DNA from: Coemansia sp. RSA 922
Lineage: Eukaryota; Kickxellomycota; Kickxellomycetes; Kickxellales; Kickxellaceae
Length of the DNA stretch: 15,439 nucleotides
Direction of reading: 5' to 3'
Assembly (NCBI GenBank): GCA_027577415.1
Contig: JANBQS010000554.1
Coordinates: forward strand, 1 to 15,439
Shown here: one piece after another, positions 1 through 8,100 of the stretch
Layout: every line of letters begins with the position of its first letter
Position numbering within the stretch: the first letter of the stretch is position 1
The notes under the pieces: model-generated
Told to the model about the DNA's origin: nothing
Database searches by the model: none
Seen by the model: only the letters and a program-made list of their open reading frames with translations
Program-made: the position numbers and the translations under genes

Positions 1-852
1 GATGAGCCGCTCAAGGGTAAAACCATCGCCATGATATTCTCGAAAAGATCTACTCGTACTCGCGTAGCCAGCGAATCCTCTATTGCCTATTTAGGAGGAC
101 ATGCTATGTTTTTGGGAAAAGATGATATCCAACTAGGTGTCAACGAATCTCTACGCGACTCGGCCCAGGTTATTTCCAGTATGGTTGATGGCATTTTTGC
201 TCGTGTTGGCGCTCACGAGGAGATCACGACGTTGGCACAATACTCGACAGTACCAGTTGTTAATGCTTTGTGTGACGAGAATCATCCAACGCAGATTTTG
301 GCTGATTTGCTGACTATCTGGGAAGTATTCGGACAGCGTCAAGACGGTTCGCTTTTCGACGTATTGAAGGGCCTGAATGTGGCGTGGATCGGCGATTCCA
401 ATAATATCGTTTATGAGATGTTGGCTGCTATGCCCAAGTGCGGTATGAACATGAGTGTCTGTACGCCGTCCAAGTACCCGATTCCAGAGTCTATCCGTCA
501 GCGTGCCGCACTCGACGCTCAATCAGCCAGTGCCTCGGTATCCTACTGCCATGACCCGATTGCTGCTGTGAAGGGTGCCGATATCATTGTCACCGATACC
601 TGGGTTAGCATGGGACAGGAGGCTGAAAAGGCTCAGCGTATGATCGATTTCGACGGATACCAAGTATCAATGGATATGGCGGCAAAGGGTAATGCCAATA
701 AGGATTGGGTCTTCATGCACTGCTTGCCGCGTAAGCCAGAGGAAGTCACTGATGAGGTGTTTTACTCGGATCGGTCAGTCGTGTTCCAAGAAGCCGAGAA
801 CCGCAAGTGGACTATTCTAGCAGCATTCAATGCACTTTTCTCCAAGAAATAG
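1..852 (+). CDS. ARG3: Ornithine carbamoyltransferase, 5'-partial
   Basis: Catalyses ornithine + carbamoyl phosphate to citrulline in arginine biosynthesis; in most fungi the enzyme is mitochondrial, in S. cerevisiae cytosolic. The frame is open from base 1, so 283 residues are visible and roughly the first 40-60, plus any targeting peptide, lie outside the window; the Met at base 31 is internal. Visible family motifs, in window residues: the carbamoyl-phosphate loop SKRSTRTR (14-21), HPTQ (95-98), a GDSNN segment (about 131-135), DTWVSMGQE (from about 199), the ornithine-binding/catalytic HCLPR (240-244), and the terminal stretch EAENRKWTILAAF. HCLPR and the SMG-type loop separate it from aspartate carbamoyltransferase. 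No intron is seen in this part. The gene ends tail to tail with the FYVE gene, leaving only 57 bp between stop codons. Identity is very secure; only the 5' end is unknown. Confidence 0.97.
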   Translation, partial: DEPLKGKTIAMIFSKRSTRTRVASESSIAYLGGHAMFLGKDDIQLGVNESLRDSAQVISSMVDGIFARVGAHEEITTLAQYSTVPVVNALCDENHPTQILADLLTIWEVFGQRQDGSLFDVLKGLNVAWIGDSNNIVYEMLAAMPKCGMNMSVCTPSKYPIPESIRQRAALDAQSASASVSYCHDPIAAVKGADIIVTDTWVSMGQEAEKAQRMIDFDGYQVSMDMAAKGNANKDWVFMHCLPRKPEEVTDEVFYSDRSVVFQEAENRKWTILAAFNALFSKK

Positions 853-909
853 ATATTAAGTTTATATAAATGCAAAAAATTATTATCAATAAGAGGATGG
901 ATTGTATAT
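853..909. terminator. Shared convergent 3' region
   Basis: 57 bp of strongly AT-rich DNA separates the stop codons of the OTC gene (+) and the FYVE gene (-). It contains AATAAG and TATATAAATG on the plus strand and TTATTGATAATAA-like sequence on the minus strand, suitable as polyadenylation efficiency elements. Fungal 3' UTRs are usually longer than this spacer, so the two transcripts probably overlap. No exact AATAAA was found. Confidence 0.4.
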
Positions 910-3039
910 CTAATTTTCAGTTATTGTTGTTGGCTCTTCTGTAGAGTCTACAGCAGGGAATAGTGAAGAGATGGGACGACGTACCAGCCGGTCGTTTTTC
1001 CTACGACCCAGTGGCACAGACTGCGCGGGTGGTGGTTGCTGGTCAGCAGAAGAAGCAGCTTCGCGCTGAGCAGCCATTTGCATGACAACATCGCCAGAAG
1101 GCAAGTACTCTGCCGCGCGACGTCCCAGCGTATGCAACGACGGCGACTGCTTAGGCGCAGTAGAGCGCCGCCCGGTAGCATTACAGCGCACGCACAGACG
1201 ATGGCGGTATTTATCGACAGTAGAGCAGCGATAACAGATAATGAGACCACAGGCCCGACAGTGATGGCGGCGGACCATCATAGAAAAGGCAGTCTTATGA
1301 CAGACCATACACACATGAGTCTCAGCGTCAGGCACCCAGTACACGCCACCCTGCGCGGCATTGCGCATACGCAAGGGCGTGGCGCCTCCAGCCGCCGACA
1401 CGTTGTCGGCATGAGCTGCAGTACCCGCAATAGAGCTGCGACCGCGCGCAAGCAGTGGCAGCGGCGGGCGGTCGACGTAATCCTCCTCGTCCAGACGCAA
1501 GTCCTGCAGCGCCGAGCCCAGCCTTACCTGTGCCTGTACAACCTGCTCGACCCACGGCCGAGCGCTACTGCCCGCAGCAAACTCGAGCGAGAACCGGTGC
1601 TCGTCATCGCTAATAAACACCACACTGTCGCTAGCCTCGCTTACACGCACCACCAAGTCGTCGCTAAACTCGACCACACGCAGCGGCAGCCGCGACTGAG
1701 CCTCATGCGGCGCACACACCAGAATAGCGTCAGTACACAAAAGAACGTCGACAGGCACAGCCGCAGGCGAGCTATCGGACTTCACACTGGCGCTGACTTC
1801 AGCCAACACTCGGCGCAGGTCATTGAGCAGTGGCAGCGGCGCATCAGAGTCATGTTCAGCCTGAGCCAAGCGATGCACAGAGGCAAAGGGCTGGCGGCTA
1901 GCCAGACAGCGCCGTGTGTACCAGCGCCGACGAAGATCGTCTTCCCAATGCTGAGCCTCAGCAGCACTCGTACAAACCGAAGATCCAATACTCGGACGGC
2001 GCTGAGCCGCATCCAATGCCCCAACGTTGGAGGCAACAGAGCCCAGGCGGCCGCGCTGGTTACGACGCTGGCGACCAAAGATGCGGGCAGCCGACTCGCG
2101 ATTGCTGTCGCTAGACGTGTAGCTTTCGGAGCCGCTATCATCGGAGCTGCTGGGATCGTCGAGCACTATGCGGCCACCCCGGATCTCCACAGACTTCATC
2201 GTCAGGGCGTCTGACAGCTCATCTTTGGTACGCCGCGTTACATGCGACCTGTTACGCTGCAACGGCCTGTGCGCACCGTTGATCAATGGCATCGACGCCC
2301 GCGGCCGCACTGGACCCTGCACCGAATCTGCCGCCACGGACGAGCCGCCCTGTTGCGCCAGGCGGCCAGCAATCATCATCAGCTGCCGCGCCAGCCGAGC
2401 CGAGCCACCACCCGCTGACACTGGCACCACAGCACCCAACACAGACGGCGACTCCAGTGGCGCAGCACCCGCATCAGCCACAGAAGCATAGCTAGGTGAC
2501 ACGTTAACAGCCAGCACAGTTTCAGCATGAGGCAAGCACAATAGAGGTGCGAACAGCGCGCGCGAGTCGCCACGTCTTAGCGGTTGTCGCACCCGCGAGT
2601 TGCTAGCCCCAGGTGGACTTCGCGTGGCCGTACGCCCACTAGTGCTGCGCTGCGAGCCGTCTGGCAGCATCGGAGCTGCATCGGCCGAGTCAGTGCGTGG
2701 GTAATCGCTGTTGAGCCGCCGACGCCGCCCGTACTGCCGGTCCAAAGACCGCATGGCGCGCATAGTGTCTTCGCTCTGCCTACGTGATGCTCGACGTCGT
2801 TCCGGGTTGGCACTAGGTGCATCCTGTTGCCGATCGCCTGCATCGATGACCGGCAGCTGCACCACACTGCTGGATGAGGCTGGTGTGGTTGTCCCAATGG
2901 TCGTGGCATTCCGCTGGTGAGCTGGACTACGTGGCGACGTGGCTCCACTTCCCATGCCGTCACCGGTGTTTGAAAACAGACCTAACGAGGACCGCGTATA
3001 TGTTGCCGACTTTGGCGTTTGCGCAGGCGACGTAGGCAT
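910..3039 (-). CDS. PH-like and FYVE zinc-finger protein
   Basis: 709 aa, intronless, ATG at 3037-3039, TAG at 910-912. A complete FYVE finger lies at about residues 565-625: WVPD (the WxxD motif), CMVC, RRHHCRACG (matches R+HHCRxCG), CYRC and RLCVRC, so all eight zinc ligands are present. The turret loop before RRHHCR reads SMMV, hydrophobic as needed to insert into membrane. FYVE domains bind phosphatidylinositol 3-phosphate on endosomes and vacuoles. Residues about 405-510 look like a divergent PH domain: alternating beta-strand pattern, then a helix containing the PWVEQVV tryptophan. The first ~390 residues are Ser/Arg/Pro/Ala-rich and look disordered, with an acidic-serine patch (DDPSSSDDSGSES) near 300. 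Likely an endosomal adaptor or signalling protein; no catalytic domain is visible. Codon use is GC-rich, leaving long chance frames on the other strand. The family name within fungi is not resolved. Confidence 0.9.
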   Translation of the reverse strand: MPTSPAQTPKSATYTRSSLGLFSNTGDGMGSGATSPRSPAHQRNATTIGTTTPASSSSVVQLPVIDAGDRQQDAPSANPERRRASRRQSEDTMRAMRSLDRQYGRRRRLNSDYPRTDSADAAPMLPDGSQRSTSGRTATRSPPGASNSRVRQPLRRGDSRALFAPLLCLPHAETVLAVNVSPSYASVADAGAAPLESPSVLGAVVPVSAGGGSARLARQLMMIAGRLAQQGGSSVAADSVQGPVRPRASMPLINGAHRPLQRNRSHVTRRTKDELSDALTMKSVEIRGGRIVLDDPSSSDDSGSESYTSSDSNRESAARIFGRQRRNQRGRLGSVASNVGALDAAQRRPSIGSSVCTSAAEAQHWEDDLRRRWYTRRCLASRQPFASVHRLAQAEHDSDAPLPLLNDLRRVLAEVSASVKSDSSPAAVPVDVLLCTDAILVCAPHEAQSRLPLRVVEFSDDLVVRVSEASDSVVFISDDEHRFSLEFAAGSSARPWVEQVVQAQVRLGSALQDLRLDEEDYVDRPPLPLLARGRSSIAGTAAHADNVSAAGGATPLRMRNAAQGGVYWVPDAETHVCMVCHKTAFSMMVRRHHCRACGLIICYRCSTVDKYRHRLCVRCNATGRRSTAPKQSPSLHTLGRRAAEYLPSGDVVMQMAAQREAASSADQQPPPAQSVPLGRRKNDRLVRRPISSLFPAVDSTEEPTTITEN

Positions 3040-3055
3040 TAGTGAAACCCTTTTT

Positions 3056-3063
3056 TATATATA
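3056..3063 (-). promoter_or_regulatory. TATA-like element before FYVE gene
   Basis: Minus-strand TATATATA followed by an A run, only 17-24 nt before the ATG of the FYVE gene. The sequence is a perfect TATA-like octamer, but the distance would put a normal start site at or inside the coding region. It may instead be AT-rich leader DNA. Confidence 0.3.
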
Positions 3064-3286
3064 GCAAAAAACAGCAAAATGTAGGTGGCGGGATTAATTA
3101 AAGAGAATGAATGTATAACGAGTTTAAGCAAAAAAAGCTTTGAAGGAAAAAAAAATAAAACATCACAAGAGGCGCGGGCAAATCCACACAACAAGATCTT
3201 CTCTCACCCCCCAAAGGGCCAACAAAAATAAAAGGTCTCAACAGACTTGTTATTGTGTTTTGAGCTTGTCTCTCTCCCCCCTTGTC

Positions 3287-3775
3287 CTACTGGTCATGGA
3301 CACGATGCCACTCTTCGAGTGAGTACGGTGGATACTCTTCAAACTGCTCGCCATTCACTGGCAGTCCGCGTGGGTCAGTCCACTTTGCGGCGCTTCCCAG
3401 CATAATACTAGCCGTAGCCTTGGGCACAGGCAGCTCCGAGTCAATAGCCGAAGCATATGGATATATCCACTGCGGCCACTTGTCATCGTAGGCCCACAGA
3501 TACGATGCGCAGGTTGGGCAGAAATACCGGTTCTGGCACAAAACCTGCTCAGCCACCGGTACTGACTTTTCCTTGACCGCGCGGTACGATTTAATAGTGT
3601 CTGCTCCTCGCGTGATACGCAGTGTGTCCGCCTGTCCCAAGATATTGACAGTGTATCCGCCGCCACCCGACGTCTTGCGGCAGATCGAGCAGTGGCATCG
3701 CATAAATGGAACTGGTGCCAAAGAATCCACCTCAAACGCAACTGCGCCACAGTGGCAAGACCCTTGTAGATGCAT
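3287..3775 (-). CDS. CENP-V/GFA-domain zinc protein
   Basis: 162 aa from the ATG at 3773-3775 to the TAG at 3287. An in-frame GTG 16 codons upstream would add a hydrophobic run but is not a normal eukaryotic start. The zinc pattern of the glutathione-dependent formaldehyde-activating family is complete: C7-x-C9 (GSCHCG), C27-x-C29-xx-C32 (RCHCSICRK) and C86-xx-C89 (FCPTC). The Gly that normally follows the last Cys is Ala (FCPTCAS). Length fits the family (about 130-190 aa). Members include bacterial Gfa, which handles the formaldehyde-glutathione adduct, and many fungal proteins of unknown substrate; fold and zinc binding are firm, the reaction is not. It lies on the same strand as Arl8, 127 bp downstream of it, each presumably with its own promoter. 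No intron or targeting signal is seen. Confidence 0.9.
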   Translation of the reverse strand: MHLQGSCHCGAVAFEVDSLAPVPFMRCHCSICRKTSGGGGYTVNILGQADTLRITRGADTIKSYRAVKEKSVPVAEQVLCQNRYFCPTCASYLWAYDDKWPQWIYPYASAIDSELPVPKATASIMLGSAAKWTDPRGLPVNGEQFEEYPPYSLEEWHRVHDQ

Positions 3776-3902
3776 CAGCAATTTGGGGATAAAAAGGATA
3801 ATATTAAGAGAGAAAGAAAGCACAGCGAGAGTAAGAAGAAGAAAAAAAAAGAGGATAGAAGAGAGAGAGAGACGGGCGAGATGAAAATTTGCTTCTCCGC
3901 AA
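3776..3902. repeat. GA/CT-rich spacer between Arl8 and GFA genes
   Basis: 127 bp, nearly pure purine on the plus strand for much of its length (agagagaaag, gaagaaaaaaaaagagg, gagagagagac) and therefore a pyrimidine tract on the transcribed minus strand, just before the GFA start. It must serve as both the 3' end of Arl8 and the promoter/leader of GFA. CT-rich tracts are common in fungal core promoters. Confidence 0.5.
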
Positions 3903-4487
3903 TTACAGCAGGAGCGATGAGGTGGCCGCGGCCGATGCCGAGGACGAATGCTTGATTAGCCACTTTAGCGTAATGTCGATATTGACCTGGTTCTTAGCCG
4001 ATATAGAGTAGCAAGCGACCTCCCTCGAAGTAATAGCCTGCAAGTTCATAGCCTCAATAAGCTGGTCCACAGTCAACGCCTCGTCCAAATCGTTCTTATT
4101 ACCAAGCACCAACACTGGTATATTAGCCAACTGCGGTTTCTCCAACAAACTCCACAGCTCGGCTCGCGCCTGGTCCAGTTTACCGTGATCCGCTGCATCG
4201 ATAACAAACACTATGGCGTTGACTCCCCGACAGTACCGCTCCCACATACTACGGAACCGTGGTTGCCCGCCAATATCCCACAGCTTCATCGTAACATTAC
4301 CCTTCGTTACTTTACGCATGTTGAACCCAACTGTTGGTATCATATCCTCGGTAAACTGCCCAGATGCAATAACGTTTACTAGCGTTGTCTTGCCAGAGTT
4401 TTGTAGTCCAACTAGAGTTAGCTCCATCTCCTCTTTCCAGAATAGGCCCCGGAGCCAGTCCAGGATAGCCTTGAGGATAGACGCCAT
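3903..4487 (-). CDS. ARL8: Arf-like small GTPase Arl8
   Basis: 194 aa, starting at the ATG at 4485-4487; the frame runs six codons further up to a TTG, which I do not use. Nearly the whole protein matches animal Arl8: the N-terminal amphipathic helix ending [15 protein letters not shown]-loop GLQNSGKTT (27-35, T34), switch I IPTVGFN (T52), switch II WDIGGQ (Q75), NKND (130-133) and SAK. The residue numbers T34, Q75 and N130 coincide with those used for human ARL8B. There is no Gly2, so no myristoylation; Arl8 proteins instead use an acetylated N-terminus. Arl8 sits on lysosomes/vacuoles and controls their movement and fusion through effectors; it is absent from S. cerevisiae but kept in many other fungi. 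The last ~14 residues are a Ser/Ala/Leu tail of low complexity ([14 protein letters not shown]), unlike the short basic animal tail. No intron. Confidence 0.97.
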   Translation of the reverse strand: MASILKAILDWLRGLFWKEEMELTLVGLQNSGKTTLVNVIASGQFTEDMIPTVGFNMRKVTKGNVTMKLWDIGGQPRFRSMWERYCRGVNAIVFVIDAADHGKLDQARAELWSLLEKPQLANIPVLVLGNKNDLDEALTVDQLIEAMNLQAITSREVACYSISAKNQVNIDITLKWLIKHSSSASAAATSSLLL

Positions 4488-5128
4488 AGTGAAAGTATAG
4501 TACAAGTTATATAGAACGGCGCTCTCTGTTTTCTTTTATATTCGGGGCACCCTTTTTTTGCGAGCGAGAGGGTTGGCCGCGTGCAACTGAATCGAGAGAA
4601 GAGAAAGAAAAAAAAAGGTTTGTAAATGCTAGTATTGCGCAGGTCAGAAATGCATTCAAGAGAAAGAAACGCAGAAATATAAAAACAAAGTTGGGCAAAA
4701 AAAAAGAGGAGAAAAGTGGGGGGAGAGAGAAAGAGGGTCACCTTTTTTTTTTTTTGGTCAGTGTTTACACTTGAGAGAGGGTTTGAGAGCCTGCTTTGCT
4801 TTTTTCTCTTTTCTATTACTGCTACTCTCGTTCTCATGTTTACTCTTAAGAGGGTGGATACTGGCTCCATTTGCTCATAGTTGGATATGTGGGGAGGTGG
4901 GGGGAAAGTTGGTTCCAGGTACTAAACTTGGGGGCAAGCGTATGTTTGCGACTCGTCTGTTGCGATTCGAGCCGCCGCCCATCAGCCACAGGCAAAAGAC
5001 CACCTTGGACAGAAGAAAGGGCGGTTGATGTCGTTGATGTCTTCCTTTTATTTTATTTCTCGTACCACGTTTGATTTTTTTTTATTTCTCTCTATTTTAT
5101 TATTTGCGTTACTTTATAAATTTGAGCC
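4488..5128. promoter_or_regulatory. Divergent Arl8 / PLD intergenic region
   Basis: 641 bp between the start codons of Arl8 (-) and phospholipase D (+), so it should hold both promoters. It has long A or T runs (around 4607-4617, 4697-4705, 4742-4756 and 5073-5082), a G/GA tract around 4716-4738, and TATAAA at 5115-5120 just before the PLD ATG. I see no CCAAT, CACGTG or other clear operator and no credible ORF. Short frames here are low-complexity chance reads. Confidence 0.5.
4506..4514 (-). promoter_or_regulatory. TATA-like element before Arl8
   Basis: Minus-strand CTATATAAC lies about 19-27 nt upstream of the Arl8 ATG. As with the FYVE gene, the spacing is too short for a conventional TATA box unless the 5' leader is extremely short. 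Confidence 0.3.
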
Positions 5129-8100
5129 ATGGCTATTCTCCACGACGAACCAGTGGCAACCCCAGCTTACAAGTCTCGGAGCAAAACCATAGAACCCGAA
5201 TCCACTTTTGACCCACACCCAGACATTACCCTTGACACCAACATAGGTCTTTCGGTCAGTGAGGCGCCCGTATCACCGCTTGTAGCGGCATCTACGACGG
5301 GTGAGCAGTACCCATCCAACAGACTGTCGTATGCGCACCGGCGTAGTGTGAGCGGATGGGATAGGTTGTTTTCCAATATGTCGCAACGTTCGGAAACGCA
5401 TGCTGACCAGCATATTCATGAAAACGGAAATCACGACGAGTTGGAGCTCAGGGTTCCAGGTATTGGAGAAGATTCTCTGGCCCATGGTGACGTCCAGTAC
5501 GTGTATGAGTACGCTTAATATTTGTTTATCATTTTTGCATATGTGCTTCGGGGAGAGAGAAAGACAAAGAAGCGAAGCCTTTATGTCTCTCTCTCCCCCT
5601 TCTTCTTTGTCCATAGGTGCCTTGACTGGAGATGGCAAACCTCACGTGTATATCTCGATGTCTTGAATCCTTCCACTATGCCATGTGTTTTTAGTGGGAT
5701 TTTTTTTTGTTTGACTGCCATCCAACCTCCCGATGCCTTCTAAAAAACGAATACCTCTTCTTCTCTTCCTCTTTATTCCTTACTTTATTTTAGATACGAC
5801 GAACATTATCCAGAGCACTCTGACGACGCATTCAGCCACAAGATGAACGGCGCGCTTAGTAACACCCATGACGCCCTAGAAGTGCCCAGTAGAGACCGTG
5901 CCAACACTGGTGTTTCCTCGACTGGTTCTGGGCTTCACTACGACCACAACGCTGTAGCCTCTACTACTGCACTCTCGCCTACCTATGAGCAACCCGAGAC
6001 TCTCGAGCAACAGGCTGCGCCTTCTGGTGCTACCACGCAGGCGGTAAACATTTTCAGAAAGCGGCTTGAGCGACCACCCGTTGAGGCATCCGACGACTAT
6101 GACCAACAAGGTGCCAGCGACCATTCGATTCGGTTCGCAGACGGTCCAGGCGAGCGGACCGAAGATGAGGATGAGCTGGGTGGTGACGAGGATTTGGCTA
6201 TCAAGCGCAAGAAGATGGAGGACCTGAGACACAAGCTCAAGCGGGCGGTGATAAAGGCGTCAGTGATTACGCGGCGTCCTCACCGGCAGATGAAGAGCGC
6301 TATGCCGAGCAGCATTTTTCCGTTCTTGCAGGACGCGATGTTTGTGCCCATGTTCCATTTCATGCGGGACGAACATGGGCATCGGGCGCCACCGGTGATA
6401 TTTGATGCGATCCGGCTCAGCGTCTCTGTGTCCGGAGCTGTGCCATCGGGCGAAGAGGAGCACCATTTTGTTGTGCGTATTGAGCTGCAGTACGGCGATG
6501 TCAAGTGGGTTATTTACCGCCGACTCAACGACTTTCTTACCCTGCACACGGTGCTTACTCTGCGTCGCTTCCAAGGCCGCGTCACCCAGCTACCGGCATT
6601 CCCACCGCAGCTTAGCTACGCCCTGGAGCGCGCGCGGTCGCTCAAGCCCGGTCACAGCCAAACCCGCGACGAGCGCATGCTGCAGGCCACCACTGATCGC
6701 AAGCAAGCGCTGGAGACATATCTTATCAAGTTGCTGCGGGCCTTGAATATGCGGCCGGCGTACGAGGTGTGTACTTTCTTGGAGCTCAGCGCCGTGTCTA
6801 TCGTCAAGGACGTTGGATGGAAGGGCAAGGAGGGTAATCTCGACCGGCGTGTTGAGCATACGACGGGTATGTGGTGTACGCCGCATGACCTGAGACGATG
6901 GTCTAGGCAGTGGGTGATTGTACGTGACTCTTACATTGCCTTTTGCAACCACATTTCCGACCCCTACCCGAGCGACGTGCTGTTTGCTGACCCGCAATTC
7001 GATATAAAGTTCCGGAAGAAAACTGGCCACAACCCCTTGTTCCCCTACCGCATCACTGTGTCTAACCAGTATCGCCGTATTCAGCTGCGAAGCGACAGCG
7101 AGCGTATTATCAATGAGTGGAGGCTTTCGATCTTGGAGATGAAGAATTCGTCGGCGTGGGCTGTGCCACATCGGTTTGCCTCGTTTGCTCCTATTCGCGA
7201 CATGAGCCGCGTTATCTGGTTTGTTGATGGCGACGACTATTTCTACGCAGTGTCGGAAGCCCTCGAGAACGCTACGGATTGCATTTATATCGAGGGCTGG
7301 TGGCTGTCGCCCGAGATCCACTTGCGCAGGCCCTATCACTTGAATGAGGAGTACCGCTTGGACCGCCTCCTGAAGCGCAAGGCCGAGGAGGGGATCAAGA
7401 TCTATATCGTTGTTTACAAGGAAGTCACGGTATCGCTGACTATCAATTCAGCGTACACTAAGCGCAAGCTTCAGTCTCTGCACCCAAATATCATGGTGCA
7501 GCGTCATCCGGACCACTTGGCGGGAGGAACTATGTTCTGGGCGCATCACGAGAAGATGGTCATCGTGGACAACACTTTTGCCTTTATCGGTGGGCTGGAC
7601 CTGTGCTGGGGCCGGTACGACACGCATGGGCATCGGCTGAGCGACTACTTTTTGCCACACAAGGGCAAGTCCTTTGCGCACTTGCAGATATTCTACGGGC
7701 AGGACTACAATAATGCTCGGATCCACGACTTTAACAACGTCAATGACTATGAGGAGACCCTGATTGACCGGCGCACTACGCCAAGAATGCCGTGGCACGA
7801 CGTGCATATGGCGATGATCGGGCAGCCGGCGCGCGACGTGGCGCGGCATTTCATTCAGCGCTGGAACTTTATCAAGAGCTCCAAGGGGATGGCCAAATCA
7901 CATATGCCGTTTTTGATGCCCAAGGGCGAGTACTCTGTGTCGCGCAATGACTTGCAGTACCGGGGTACTTGTCGCACGCAGGTACTGAGGTCGTCGGCGG
8001 AGTGGTCGATGGGTATTACAAAGGAGAGCTCGATCCACACGGCGTACTGTGAGATGATCCGAGATGCCAAGCACTTTATATACATTGAGAACCAGTTCTT

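Noticed and set aside
1036..2214. 392-codon plus-strand frame opposite the FYVE gene
   Set aside because: Its residues are a His/Arg/Thr-rich mirror of a GC-rich coding strand with no domain; the minus-strand frame encodes a complete FYVE finger.
3776..3823. Hydrophobic N-terminal extension of the GFA protein
   Set aside because: It depends on a GTG start inside the pyrimidine-rich leader; the first ATG at 3775 gives the normal family start just before GSCHCG.
4418..4870. 150-codon minus-strand frame upstream of Arl8
   Set aside because: Made of Phe/Lys/Ser runs from poly-A/T and GA tracts and overlaps the Arl8 start; not protein-like.
4940..4990. B-box-like GGCTCGAATCG on the minus strand, possible tRNA
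   Set aside because: Two mismatches to the B box, no pairing T-stem and no A box or acceptor stem around it.
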